Source of the DNA: Portulaca oleracea
Taxonomy: Eukaryota; Streptophyta; Magnoliopsida; Caryophyllales; Portulacaceae
Direction: 5' to 3'
Assembly: GCA_029582165.1 (NCBI GenBank)
Contig: CM055876.1
Coordinates: 13,660,501-13,724,500, forward strand
DNA length: 64,000 nucleotides
Part shown: positions 33,874 through 47,640 of the stretch, piece after piece
Layout of the letters: the number at the start of each line of letters is the position of its first letter
Numbering within the stretch: the first letter of the stretch is position 1
Notes under the pieces: model-generated
The model's database searches: none
What the model was told of the DNA's origin: nothing
The model's input: the letters and a program-made list of their open reading frames with translations, nothing else
Translations under genes and position numbers: made by a program

Positions 33874-35421
33874 CTATGGTTAAAGGAATAGGTATTTCTT
33901 TGGTCATCATGCACAACATGCTTGTCAAATTGCCCAGCCTCTCTAACAGTACATGACAAGCACATATATGCATAACATCACACAATATGGAGTCATAGTA
34001 CTTAGAATCGATGGACAAGTTAAAAAGAACTTATTTGGTTACTTTTATGTCTTCAAGATCATCAATCCACTTGATGGTATAGGGCCTAGGTTGCGGAACA
34101 GTGGGAAGATCAAGCTTCTTCACCAAATAGGTTAAAGCGGCATTACTGCAACTACCACTATCAATGATGAGTTCCCCATCCTTGCCCCAATTGTGCACCA
34201 AGAGTGGAAAAACATCTCTCTTTGAGTCTTGTAAGAGGAGTTTCATTGGAGTACAAAAGCCTATTCAAGACAAGTAATTCACTAACATCTGCTTTAATCA
34301 CAACCTCATCTTCATTAGAGCTTTCCTCCAAGTAGATCGCTTCTTCTTGGGCTAATGTGAGTCTTTCATCAATTTCATGGACTTCTTGCTCGGTCAAGGC
34401 TCTCCTATTTAGATAATTGGCTTACAAATATCCATTGCTTATGCACTTAAAGCATTTCTTGCCTTCCATCTCCATCGGGAGCTCCTTAGGGGAGGGAAAG
34501 GCAATACATTTTTCCTTGTCAACCCTAGGTAAAAGTGTGGACTTAGGAGCTTCAATAGGGCTAGGAGTGACCGGTGACGACTCGATAGGTGGCAAAGATA
34601 CACGACCATGATCCTAAGAATAACCCTCTCATTCTTTCACTTCTCAACTATGATAGCCATGTTTTACAAGTCACTCAAAGATTGATATGCTTAAATCTAA
34701 ACCTTCTTGGTGATAGTGGGAGATAAACCATTCAAAAACCTCATGGAAGTTTGCTCTTAAGGCTCTTAGAGTTCACTGTTGATCATAAGCTACTCAAATT
34801 CTTAAATCTACTTGCTCACACTCATCTTTCCTTACTCTAAGGAAAAGAGTCTCCTCATTACATCCTACTTGTAGATGCGAGGAAGTAACTGCTTGTTTCT
34901 CAACTTATTGAGCTTGCCCCCCGAAACGATCTTCCTTTTCCCATGTCGAGCCCTTTGTGCCTTCACCCTCTCAAACTAAAGCAATGCAACCTTGGTGAGC
35001 TTCAAGCTAGCAATCTTTAAGGTTTTTTCATCACTATAACCCTTATAGGTTCAAAAATTCTCTCTACAAGTTGCAACCACTCCAAATAATCATTTGGATT
35101 AAGGCAGTCATTTACCTTTGGAAGCTCAACCTTGACATCATGAAATGCGTCCCATCGTAGCATCTCTTCTCTTCCCTACGTTGATACCTACAATCGGAGC
35201 CACTATCATCACTCGACTTAAAGGTAGGAGGAGGACCGATAGGGCTAGGGGGTGTCTCTTTCTCCTAGACCGAGGTTGGCCTAGGAGCTATGCAAACATT
35301 CTTTCAAGTTGATTTGTAATGGGACCACGAGCATGTTGAAGGCTTCCTCAGGCGGGGTTCCCGGGGGTGCTCTTTGCTAATGGCTTGCTCTTGCTTGATT
35401 AAGATCAATAGGGTTATCCAT
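33874..35421 (-). pseudogene. gag and protease of the older gypsy element
   Basis: A start MDNPIDLNQARA is readable from ATG at 35421, followed by a broken gag. An acidic stretch (34397-34161) precedes a protease with LIIDSGSCSNAALTYLVKKL (34246-34031), where the DSG active site is intact. Downstream, 34030-33874 reads like the post-protease linker (ILCDVMHICACHVLL), and this reading continues at 19763 across the Tekay-type insertion. Several stops and frame changes; not functional. Confidence 0.65.
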
Positions 35422-35844
35422 ATAAAAAAGAAAGATTAAGGACTTGGTTGTGTTTGGGAAATCTTTTTATGGAGCTCGGTTTTCATGTAGTTAGCTATGT
35501 GTTTGGCATAAGGCCTTTTGTTTATAATTTGGTGCGCCAAAAGAGACAATAGGAAATAACAACAGAAGAAGGAAGAAATAGAGTAAAAATTATCGAACCC
35601 AACGGACATAAAAAAAACAAAGTTTTTGAACCCTCCGAAAACAACAAGCCAACAAGTTCAACAATACCCCAAATGATCAAAATCAGTACAATAACCCAAT
35701 CAACCACACGATCACAACACCAATAACACCAATCCAATAGGCACAAGGAGTGGGGGTTAGCAATAAGTTCAATAACATCCAACAAGATCAAGAACACCAA
35801 AATCAACCAAATCAATGAAATAAACTCAAGCAAGAGAAAACCCG

Positions 35845-35856
35845 GCTCTTATACCA
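35845..35856 (-). other. primer binding site of the older gypsy element
   Basis: Minus strand TGGTATAAGAGC, two bases after an LTR end CCGTGTTCCA at 35859. One base differs from the standard TGGTATCAGAGC. Confidence 0.6.
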
Positions 35857-36312
35857 AATGGAACACGGCACAATGGAATGTGAATGCTTGAGTTGAAGAT
35901 AATAACCGATTAATGGTGTTGCCCGAATGAAGAACAAGAACAAAAATTGCAAGAGCACAAGATTTCACCCCAAATAACTTGATCAATCAAAAATAGATAT
36001 CATCTACTTACAAAATTTCAATATGGATTGAAGGATCTATTCACACACTAACAACGATCTCAAAATCACCAAAGAATAGGGTGAGAATCCGAGGTAAAGG
36101 TTAAATGACCACCCGGGAACTATCAAAACCACCAAGCCTAGATAAAGGAATTCCACCACTAGACTCTAAAGGTAATAAGTTGCAACACCACCATATCATA
36201 TCAATTACGGATAAAGTAAACAAGATTTAAGGGTTAATGACATCCTTAAGCTTCTCATTGAATTCATCCTCATTTCCACCAAAAGAAATCACCCTTTAAA
36301 AAGATTACAAAT

Positions 36313-36314
<2 letters not shown>

Positions 36315-36380
<66 letters not shown>
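36315..36380. repeat. (TA)n microsatellite
   Basis: About 33 TA units ending two bases before the MITE at 36383. Confidence 0.95.
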
Positions 36381-36382
36381 CG

Positions 36383-36827
36383 CACTACTAAAAATATGTG
36401 TATTACCAATCATTTTTTTCCAACCAATTTAAAATGATTGGAAAAACCAACCACTTTAACAACTATTTGATATTCCAACTATTTTTCAAAATAATTAGTC
36501 GGAAAAATGGTGGGAAATTCCAACCAATTTTGCTAAAATGGTTGGAAAATTTTCCTACCATCATTTTTCCTACTATTTGAAAATGGTTAGAAAAATGGTT
36601 GGATTACCAACCATTTTTCCAATCAATTTCAAATGGTAGGAAAGATGATGGTAGGAAAATTTTCCAACCAATTTTAGCAAAATTGGTTGGAATTTCCAAC
36701 CATTTTTCCTACTAAATTTTTTTAAAAATAGTTGGAATATCAAATAGTTACTAAAATGGTCGGTTTTTCCAACTATTTTAAATTGGTCGGAAAAAAGTGG
36801 TTGGAAATACACATATTTTTAGTAATG
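36383..36827. mobile_element. CACTA-like foldback MITE within (TA)n
   Basis: 445 bp. Ends CACTACTAAAAATATGTG and, inverted, CATTACTAAAAATATGTG. Much of the element is one large inverted repeat: the left arm around 36519-36570 (CCAACCAATTTTGCTAAAAT then GGTTGGAAAATTTTCC) is mirrored at 36640-36695. No coding capacity. TA tracts lie on both sides (36315-36380 and 36828-36848). Confidence 0.8.
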
Positions 36828-36870
36828 ATATATATATATATATATATACATACATACATACATACATACA

Positions 36871-36955
<85 letters not shown>

Positions 36956-36960
36956 ATATT

Positions 36961-36994
<34 letters not shown>

Positions 36995-37004
36995 CATACA
37001 TACA

Positions 37005-37040
<36 letters not shown>

Positions 37041-37047
37041 TATATAT
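36828..37047. repeat. compound TA / TACA microsatellite
   Basis: Alternating blocks: TA (36828-36848), TACA (36849-36900), TA (36901-36955), TACA (36966-37033), TA to 37047. The Tyr-Ile and Met-Tyr-Val repeat frames here are artefacts. Confidence 0.95.
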
Positions 37048-37084
37048 GGAGGGGGAAGATCACATAATTTTAAGCTGAAATCGG

Positions 37085-37364
37085 GCATGTCACGAGTGTG
37101 ACATGCATATGTCACGACCATGACATCCATTTCTTGTGCGAGGAGGCACCTATCCAGCATTAGGGTCATGGTCGTGACCTTGACAGTCACAGACGTGACC
37201 CTAGCTAGCTTGGGAAAGGGGCTATCTTTCAACCTAGCGCTCATAGCCATCATACTTTTTGCCACGATCGTGATCGATAGGTGGTCATGGCCGTGAGCCC
37301 GCCCTGGAAAAAAAAACACCACGTAGGCTGTCGTGGGCGTGACCAAGGTGGTCATGGCAGTCAC
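37085..37364 (-). repeat. palindromic word array GTCA..TGAC
   Basis: A 22 bp copy with 9 bp arms (GCATGTCAC/GTGACATGC) at 37085-37106. Others: ATGTCACGACCATGACAT at 37109-37126, GGTCATGGTCGTGACC at 37164-37179, GGTCATGGCCGTGAGCC at 37283-37299, GTCGTGGGCGTGAC at 37330-37343, and a relaxed copy at 37350-37364. The TA-rich region lies just downstream in the minus sense. Confidence 0.8.
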
Positions 37365-37559
37365 AAGGTTGTTGTCCTTATTTTTTTCCTTGGCCTTTTT
37401 CCTCTTCTTGATTGATTTCCCTCACTTATTTTTTCTGATATTCCTGAGCCCCTTAGAACGCTCGAGAATGGTCAACACGAGGCCCTAAGGCTACCTTCCA
37501 TGGGTCAGGGTCCAACCTGAAATGGACACCACAACCATTGTGCCTTCAGCTTATGTGAG

Positions 37560-38032
37560 CCTCCTATAAGAAATCGATGGAGACCCAAGGCCTGTATATT
37601 TGAACACTTGAACTTGTCCTGATACGCTCCATTTCATCTTTTGTTTAACCTTTTGATATTCAATTACCCCTAGGTTAACCAAAACTATTTATACTACCGT
37701 GAATGTCTAGTTAGTTATCCCACTTTTTTTGCCTTTTCTTTATAAAATATGGAATTACACATTCATTATCAAGATTCTGCTCTCTAAGATAAGTGAGAAG
37801 AATTATGTCATTGTTCTTACATATTGATTTCCAGTTTTTCTTTTAGTTAATTTCCTAAGGCTTGAAGACTATTAATAATTAGGAGTTTTGTCAAAATTTG
37901 AGATTGTTGAGTAGCAAAGAAAAGCGTCAATGAAATTAGGAAGGATTTCAACATGAACCTTGTAGTGATCAGTTTTATAGTGCCAAAAGAAAAAAGAGAA
38001 GACTAAAAAAATGAGTAAAAAGACAGTTAGGG
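37560..38032 (-). other. gypsy pol-end remnant and unassigned sequence
   Basis: 37600-37640 in the minus sense (GCGTATCAGGACAAGTTCAA) resembles 19400-19440 in the older pol C-terminus. If the LTR at 35859-37560 is flanked by interior sequence on both sides, this is an LTR shared by two tandem copies or a second insertion. Nothing recognised at 37700-38032. Confidence 0.4.
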
Positions 38033-39684
38033 TGATGGAGTCAAGACCCCCTTGATCACCTTCAAGATCTGAATGATATGTTAGGTTGGATTGTCCAAGT
38101 TATTAAGGTTATTTTTGGTTGTACTAGAGTCTACAAGACTCCATTAAGGTGCACCAATGTTTCATCAAGGAGGTTCCCAAAACAGTCAAGGACGTTCTCA
38201 AAAGAATAGTCAAGGACATTCTCAAAGGAGAAAATAAGCAACCAAAGCAAGTCCTAGCATTTGGCCAGCAAGAATCATTTAAGGTCCACTTATTGACTGG
38301 TAACGTCATTTTGTTCGAAGCCAAGCTTTTTATTCGATAGTTAAAGTTCACACAGCAAACTTAGGACTACTAAGGTCCTTGACAGAAATTGTCTGGTAGC
38401 ATGATTTTAGGTCATTGAAGGAGGTCCATTCATTGGTGATCAACATGAAGGTCAAGGAGGTAAATCTACAATGCTTCCACAGCTCAGCAAGTAGCACTAA
38501 CCTCCAAGGTTTCATCCTGTCAGTTCTTGCTAAGGACCTTGGCGATCATGCTGCCAACGTCCTCAGAACACGCTCGGTCTCAAGCTTGGATTTATCCACC
38601 AGATTGTCCGAGTCTGGGAGGACCTTTTTTGGGGGGACATTCCTCTAGTTCGTAGGATGCCCTTACAGCATGGAAGAATCTTCCAACGTCCTTGGTCGTT
38701 CCATGCCAGCAAGGGGATTGTCAAGGTCAACAACAGCCCAAATTTTGCAACAAGCATAACTCAAGCTATACATGTATGTTTGGGGTGATTCTTGAGTCCA
38801 TTTTGGGTAGAAAGATCCAACCTATTTGCTAGTGAAGTTTCATCGAAAACACCCCCGGGAAGGCCTTGTGACTGGCCAGATTTGACTAATAATTATCCTT
38901 GGACTGGATAGTACTGTTGCTACCATACCTCTTGCAAGTGGAAGTTTTGCTTGTGGATTTCACCTTATGATGTGTCAAATGGGTGCAGCATGTCATACCA
39001 TCTTGTTTAGCTTGTCTCTATGGTAGTATGAGGTGTCGCCTAGAGATTTTATCAAGCAAGTGTTGTCAACTTGTGAAGCAACTACCAGATATGATAGAGA
39101 TTGTTATTTATTTCCTTTAATTTTGTAGTATGGACGAATTATGTATTTATTCAACCTTTATAAGACCTTGTAATTCTCCTTGGTAACACAATGTTGAAAT
39201 ATATGAAAAGAGAGTTGGGTCATGCTCATTCAAACCCCAAATTATATTCCTTAATGCTACCTCTATCCTTGATCGAGTAGAGTGGTGATCATTTGAGGTT
39301 CTTAGTTGCTTTCATTGTGGTGTTTCTGTATCCTTGAGAGTAATTAGGAGATCATAAATTCCTAAGTGTTGTATCTCTAAGTAGGTTCCTTAGTGGTCAT
39401 CTCTTAGGTCCAAACCAAGGTCCTTGGTGGTGCTTTTGCTGTATCCTTGGAGTTAAGTTTAGTCGAACCCTTGCAGAGATTGATGTGGTCATTTCCTATC
39501 CATCAAGGCTTTGAGTCCAGCTCTCAATTCATTCATTGAGTTTAGTTCATATCCTTTCTTTCTCTAATAATTCCGGATTTCCATAACTGTCAACTACCTT
39601 GATCAGTCGCAGGCTAACTGCCTTGGCTCGTCTTGATTGTTTTCTTCAACCACGATTGTTTCTGTTCCTTTAAGTAGTACATCA
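38033..39684 (+). repeat. copia-like LTR (candidate)
   Basis: Starts TGATGGAGTCAAGACCCCC and ends TACATCA just before TTTGGCATCCGAGCTC, close to the plant tRNA-Met primer site. A TATA-like TTTATAAG lies at about 39157. No second LTR in the window. Short frames inside (38149-38340, 38415-38648) are not called. Confidence 0.45.
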
Positions 39685-39944
39685 TATTTGGCATCCGAGC
39701 TCAAAGGGATACATCATAGGGTCAACTCAATTTGAAGAAAAGTTTAATTTTCTGGCAAAATAGTGTAGAAGATTTTATAAAATGAAGTAGTGATCGATGA
39801 TTTTGACCTTCAAAAATCCCTCTTATGGCAGGCAATTTGGGTTAGGGGTCATCATGAATCTATAATTGGTGGTTGCCTGCTTAAGTGACAATGCAATTGA
39901 ACCTTGTCGTCCCGGTCGGTGATAAAATCTTTAATTAGGCTCGT
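39685..39944 (+). pseudogene. primer site and gag start remnant of the copia-like element
   Basis: After the primer site, GGGTCAACTCAATTTGAAG and AAGTTTAATTTTCTGGCAAA read like the start of a copia gag (STQFEEKFNF), then stops follow. Very short, low certainty. Confidence 0.3.
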
Positions 39945-40350
39945 TTGTTATATAACGGAAATGAGAATGGAAGTTCATAATGAGAATAGGAATGAAAGTT
40001 CACTATGGGAATTGAAATGAGGATGTGTTTATAAGTTCCCAGCTTCTTTGTTTGTTATTTGATAATTTAAAAGGGGAATAAGTAAGATTGAGATTGAAAA
40101 TAAATATATATTTACTAATATATCCTTGATTAATTTAAATATAATGAGGTAATGTTGCTAATATTAATTAAGTATATATGGATAATATCAGTATTTAACA
40201 TTGACTTATGAAATTCCTAATTTATAATAGTTTAGCCGAAATTGGGAATCTTTATTCTCATTATAGTGCCTTCATTTATAGAATTCTCATGAAACAAATA
40301 CGAAAATTTTCATTTCTACTCCTCAACTCATATCAAACACCAAGTAAAAG
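39945..40350. mobile_element. possible MITE
   Basis: Loose terminal inverted similarity (GTTTGTTATATAAC near 39947; inverted GTGTTTGATATGAGTT near 40340) and repeated AATGAGAATGGAAGTTC-like segments. No clear target duplication. Confidence 0.3.
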
Positions 40351-40570
40351 ACATGAATAAATTGAATTAGTGACAAAATTCAGAGAAAAGCTGTATGACA
40401 AAGAACGTATAAAAGTGAGAGGAAGGGATTTCCGTACACATTATTATCCTGTGGCTTTTGATTTACAAGCAATTACAATATGTGAAGTTAATGTAGCATT
40501 CGATGTATTTTCCGTCCATATAAATTAGTTTCGATGTTTTAGTCTTCGTTTATATCTTCTGTGTATCTTA

Positions 40571-40809
40571 GGCTCTGTTCTTTTATGCAGCCGATTGGTT
40601 GCGATTCCACACTGCACCACAATTTTTCATATTCCACCACAATCCACCACAACCCATCACAATCTACCAACCCATTTACAATTAATTAAACTACAACATT
40701 TCACAATCCACTACAACTTTCCACATTCTACCACGACTTTCACCAACCCACCACAATTTTCAAATTTCCACCACACCATACCGCTACCAACTGTATAAAA
40801 TAACGGGCC
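40571..40809. mobile_element. Tourist-like (PIF/Harbinger) MITE
   Basis: 239 bp flanked by TTA (40568-40570 and 40810-40812). Ends GGCTCTGTTCTTTTATGCAG and, inverted, GGCCCGTTATTTTATACAG. The interior is a run of CCACCACAATCCACCACAA-like repeats. The target duplication and TIR start fit Tourist elements. Confidence 0.7.
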
Positions 40810-40974
40810 TTATCCAAACAATACCAAGTCAACTTTAGACACTTAATTAGATCAAATGACTATAACTTCCACTAGAAATTAAAATCCATGCCCAATCATA
40901 TGTTTTTCCACATGTATTGAACCATACACAGGTGAAATTGACTGCATACATGTTGGCTCAAGGAGGGGAAGGGA

Positions 40975-42670
40975 ATGGGCGCACCAGGAGAGAATAGAAA
41001 TACTCTGTTATTAGGGAAGGAGGAGTATGCCATCTATGTCGGTATCTTGCCTAAAGAGCTTGACAAGCATGGTTAAGGTAAGGGGTATTTTGAACAGGAT
41101 TGGCAGTGTCAAGGAAACTATAATACCTCGGAGGCGAGGTGTGAAAGGAAGATATGGATTTGTGCACTTTTGGAGCAGAGAGAAAATGGAGGAGAGTATT
41201 AGGATGATGAACCAGAAGGTAGTAAGAGGACACAAAATTTGGGTTCAGAGGGCTAAAAGAAGAAGGAGAGCTTGGAGATGGAGAACAAATCAAGATGGAG
41301 AAGGAAAGAATTGAAAGTGAGTGAATATTTGAATAGAATAAGTGAAAATGAGGTTTTGGAAGATCGAGTTGAAGGTGAAGTGAATGAGGAGGTGATGGAA
41401 TGGCTTTCAAGAAGCATAATCTACACTAGTTCGCATAAAAGGGATCTGATTACTATGACGTCAACCATCATGCAGGTTGTTGGTCCAATCCCAAAGGTAA
41501 CCGCTGTAAGTGGTTCCAAATTTATAATAACAATGTCTTCGAAGGAGGAAGCTGAGGACTTGATCAATAATCCTGGGGACGTTGAAGTGTGGTTCGAAGA
41601 CATTAGGAAATGATCAAAATACGAAACCTACGAAGAAAGAAGAGTATGGGTCGACGTTCATGGTGTGCCTCCCCATGCTTGGAAGCTGGAAAATTTCCAA
41701 AAGTGCGTAAAGCGGTGGGGCAACATAGTTAGTCTTGGACAAGATATAAGCAGGGCAGAACATTTCGAAAATATGCGAATTCGAATTGTGACCAAAGTGT
41801 TAGAGAGAATTGAAGGGACGGTTCTGCTAACAGTGGGAGACTATTCGTATATATAGAGTCTACATCAAAGAAGCGTACTCCTTCATTCACACCCCAACTC
41901 CTTTGCACAAATTTGATGTCGATGGATGCGTTCCTTGATGCAGTGATGATGATGGCGAGAAAGAGGAAGGGGTCAGTCAACATGGACAAAATACACTGAA
42001 GGGTATAGACAGTAATGGCAGCACAGGAGATGTCCGAGAATCTCAGGAGTCATTGAGAGAAGATATAAGGTCACTTCAACCTACTGGAGCAGATAATGAG
42101 GAGGCTAGGGACTTTGGAATGAGGCAATACCCATTAACTCTGGAACATAACAAGTCTGGTAACTCCAAGATACAATTAATAGGAGGGATGAAAAATGAAG
42201 AGTTAAGAGCACTGGCAGAACAAGTTGTTAATCTTGAAGGAAAAGTGCTAAGAGCCTTGGGAAGGCCAAACCTTGAAGGTAGTGTAGTGGCTCAAGAAGA
42301 TGTTGGTGGAAATAATGGGGCTAGGTGGCTCAATGATTCCCTGGATAGAAGGAATTATGCTGAATGTAGCAGTCTTGATCTTCACTCTGTACAAATCGAA
42401 GAAACTGACAATCTTATACAGGCGAAAGAAGCTGGAGAACTTGAAATTGAAACTCAACAAATAGAAGAATTCAACTCAGAAGAAATCAGAGAAAAAGTAA
42501 AAGCTCGAGAAGTTATTGTAGGAATTGACATCGGGTTCAGGCTGCTAGATGATTTTGAGGAGACCAGTCAATCAGTAGAACAGAAAATCATCAGAAACAA
42601 AGAGGAAAGAAGTGCAAGTAAAAGGAAATCAAAGAAGAGCAAGAGGAAGGACAGGAAGTGGAGGTACTGA
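40975..42670 (+). pseudogene. LINE ORF1 (RRM plus plant LINE domain)
   Basis: ATG at 40975, 14 bp from the element start. RNP2 (AIYVGIL) lies at about 41034 in the first frame, which stops soon after; RNP1 (RYGFVHF) follows in another frame at about 41153. The middle (41350-41860) reads AEDLINNPGDVEVWFEDIRK, a TGA where Trp is expected (41611-41613), then VWVDVHGVPPHAW, the usual plant LINE ORF1 core. A Glu/Lys-rich tail (42053-42670) ends in KRKSKKSKRKDRKW. Probably an RNA-binding chaperone for the LINE RNP. Broken by at least two frame changes and two stops. Confidence 0.75.
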
Positions 42671-44011
42671 AATGAAAATCCAGGTTTTGGAATGTGCGGG
42701 GCTTTCGAGCTGCGGGTAAAAAGAATCACATCAGAGATATAATGGTCAAGGAACAGCTCATGAAAATGGAATTGTTGGGTCAAAACGATACTTTGATCTC
42801 AAGGATCTCAAAAGATGTTGAGGGAGGGGAGGCATTGGTAGTGAGCATATTCAGGCGCTAGAAAGGTTTGGTGGCCTAATTATCATGTGGAGAAGGAAGA
42901 TCTCAGGATGTTAAAGTGCAAAAAGGTGACAATTGGATATGCTCGAAGGAAGATTCAAGTTGGAAGAGTCAGATTGTGCCACACTACTGATGTTTGACCC
43001 GAATGAACATGGTGCGAGTTGAGAGTTATGGAAGTAGTTTGAGGAGCTCAAGCACACAATTATTTCTCTTGTAATATTATTGGGAGTTATATTGAAGTAG
43101 TATGTCCAGAAGAAAGAAGAGACAATTCAGAGATCATGGTAGGGATGTGAGAATTTGCATAGGTTATCCAAGAGATGGAGATGCGGGATGTACCCATCAT
43201 TCAGTAGTTCACCTATGTGAGATCAATTGCCGCAAGTGGTTTTGATTGAATTATGTTTGAATGCCAGTTGATAATGAAATTTCAAATGATCAAGGCGCAT
43301 TGTGGTGATAGCCATCTATCATATCATTCTCCAGTTCTTCTCAGGATGTCCTATCTGGATTGGGGCCCTGCTCTCTTTTGGATCCAAGATATCTGGCCAA
43401 ATTTCCAACTCTTAAGTATGATAAGGCAGTAAAGCAACCATTAAAATTAGAGCAGAAATGTATTTAGATTTTCAGTTGAGCCTGAGAAAGGAAGTGAATG
43501 TGGTTGCTTTGGAGGGAGGGTGAGTTGTAGTAGTTGGCAGTGTGTTAAAGGTTGAAAGTATTTAGGGTTCTGATTCACTGCCCATGGAATCGTAAGGTTG
43601 TTTTTTCATTTGATGACTGTAGTTTGAATGCCCAATTTGGTTGGAGTTGCCATCAATTTCCCATGATCATTGGCAGATCTGGGTGAAATACTTGTGTCAA
43701 ATGATGGAGATGGAACAAGTATTGCCAATCAAGGACGGAGAAGCTCATTAATGGAAAAGGATAGAAATCAGTGAAGTCTTTTTGTGTTAGTAGGCAAGCT
43801 TTCTGCATTTAACCAAAAGGCATGGGTGGCGCTATTAATTTGGAGTTTTAATTTGGTTTTGTATTGGGCAGTAATTTGGCCATATGTATGCTTTTGATGG
43901 GGATTTGGTTGTGCTGGGTCGAATCAACTTTGGTCTTTTTGCTTTTGTATTCTGGGCCCTGTAACTCTTGGTACATTTGAATAAATGGGCTGTTAACCCA
44001 ACAACTTTTCG
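42671..44011 (+). pseudogene. LINE ORF2 remnant and 3' end
   Basis: Around 42690 the frame reads WNVRGFRAAGKKNHIRDIM, matching the start of the LINE endonuclease (WNVRGLG-like). After about 42765 there is no readable endonuclease or RT, so most of ORF2 is deleted or scrambled. The end (TGGGCTGTTAACCCAACAAC) precedes the poly(A). Confidence 0.65.
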
Positions 44012-44035
44012 AAAAAAAAAAAACATGTTGGCCCA

Positions 44036-44339
44036 ATCGATACTATAAGTAATTTAAAACCAGATCGATGTCAAAGTTCCACATGCATTCACACCGCAAA
44101 TGCATCACTAACCATGGTAATTATACTCATACATACTTCAATTATTACACCAATTAAGTGTCAATTTGTCACAAGAATATTTCTGTGGTCTCTTAAACTA
44201 ATCACACAAATTGACAGAACGCCAGATGGTCCCTCAATGATTGAGAAAAAGGAAAGAAAAAAGACTCCAGATTTAATATAATTCCAAAACTACGTACGGG
44301 ATAACACATGGCTAAGGTTGTTGGCTGATAGGGCAATGA
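44036..44339. other. flank and 3' UTR of the CCoAOMT gene
   Basis: No gene seen. The part next to 44340 should hold the 3' UTR of the minus-strand gene; no clear poly(A) signal was picked out. Confidence 0.5.
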
Positions 44340-46545
<2,206 letters not shown>

Positions 46546-46610
46546 GCTTGCTTTTCCTTCCTCTATGATGAGCTGGTGTGCAATGTAGATAACATTTAGT
46601 GGAAGGTGGT

Positions 46611-46825
46611 ATATAAATATGCAAGAGTTAGTCCGGTTTGATCCGGCCGCTCCTCTCAAAATTTATTGCATTATTTGCATTGCATAGTTATATTCTACCA
46701 AACAGACCGGTGTCTATTTTTATTTTATAACTTTTTGGGTTTTTTTTCTTTCCTTCTTTGATAGAGTTCTTTCTGGAACTTTGTTGGTGGAAAGGAAAAG
46801 GTTTCGGTCTATTTTGGGGGTAGGT
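46611..46825 (-). promoter_or_regulatory. CCoAOMT promoter: TATA box and AC element
   Basis: TATTTATATA on the minus strand (46620-46611) lies 66-75 bp upstream of the start codon. ACCTACC (minus strand, 46825-46819) is the AC-I element bound by lignin MYB factors in phenylpropanoid genes, about 200 bp upstream of the TATA box. ACCAACA at about 46790 is close to AC-II. This fits vascular, MYB-driven expression (inference). Confidence 0.6.
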
Positions 46826-46925
46826 GAGAGTTGGAGAATATGGAGCCAAGTGGAAAGTAATCTGGTTACGTACAAAGAAATTCCTCCAAAATATGAGTTA
46901 TGCATCACTAGTTTTGGAACATAAA

Positions 46926-47100
46926 AATAAAAAAATTGGTTAAAGGTGCTTATTTATGGATAATTATTTCTAAGTCTAATTTTTTTGAGAATTGCTTTGG
47001 TTATTTTGAAGTTGAGGTTAATTTTTGTGGACCAACTTTGAAAAAAAAAAAAGCTCATCTAAATGACAATTCATTACTATATTATTAGGCAATGTCAATC
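46926..47100. other. upstream flank, nothing recognised
   Basis: AT-rich, no gene or repeat recognised. Confidence 0.5.
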
Positions 47101-47640
47101 AATTCATTTGACTACTGCTATCTTATTTTGATGATGTGGTCGAGCGTGACTTATTTGCTGATCTTGAAAATTTCATCCTTGAGGCTTTGAAGGGTAAATC
47201 TAGGGGTAAGAGAAAACAAAACATGTTGATGAAATCTAAGTAGCAGCTTGTCAGAGAAGCAACTTTTAGAGTTGTTCGTGGGCAAAAGGATGGTCAGAAG
47301 GTTAGGATTGCCAGACGTGCGAACAGTTTGGAAGTTGACAGTCTTGATGATATTGATGCTAAAATAGATCGTATGGCTGGGATTATCGGCAGTGATATAG
47401 GTGTGCGAGTACTCGATGATCTACCAAACTGAAGTATTGATCTTTTAGCAGTGTGATTGAGTTGTGATGGGTTTTGGCAGTCGTGGGTGCGGACGTCCTT
47501 GTGCTATTTATGTTTAACAGTGTTTGGATGTAACCTTTTTCTTTTATAGTTGGTTGGTTGCTGTTTTATTTTACGGTTTGATGTATTCTGTAAACTTTTA
47601 AATCTTTTAGCTATCAATAATCGAAAAAAAGTAAAAAGCG
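47101..47640 (+). pseudogene. 5'-truncated LINE-like remnant
   Basis: A frame reads DLFADLENFILEALKGKSRG, a stop, then QLVREATFRVVRGQKDGQKV and DDIDAKIDRMAGIIGSDIGV. The 3' part (TTTTAGCTATCAATAATCG, then A-rich) looks like a LINE tail. Family assignment is tentative. Confidence 0.35.

Larger units (their letters stand above)
35859..37560 (-). repeat. LTR of the older gypsy element, expanded by microsatellites and a MITE
   Basis: Minus-sense end fixed by the primer site. Contains a palindromic word array (37364-37085), TA and TACA microsatellites, and a CACTA-like MITE. The LTR start was not located; pol C-terminus-like sequence at 37560-37640 suggests it lies near 37550. Confidence 0.45.
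40961..44022 (+). mobile_element. L1-type LINE, internally deleted
   Basis: Bounded by a 13 bp target duplication ACATGTTGGC(T/C)CA at 40948-40960 and 44023-44035 (one mismatch), with a poly(A) tail at 44012-44022. ORF1 carries an RRM and a plant LINE ORF1 domain; ORF2 keeps only the beginning of an endonuclease. At 3.06 kb it is about half the size of a full plant L1. Having both ends shows it inserted full length or nearly so and then lost ORF2 sequence. Confidence 0.88.

Noticed and set aside
36732..37078. Long frames encoding Tyr-Ile or Met-Tyr-Val repeats
   Set aside because: Produced by TA and TACA microsatellites on both strands.
38149..38648. Two short plus-strand frames as genes
   Set aside because: They lie inside a candidate copia-like LTR and have no motif.
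46546..46659. Longer N-terminus for CCoAOMT from an upstream in-frame ATG
   Set aside because: The upstream part contains the TATA box and has no family similarity; MATNGEE is the standard start.
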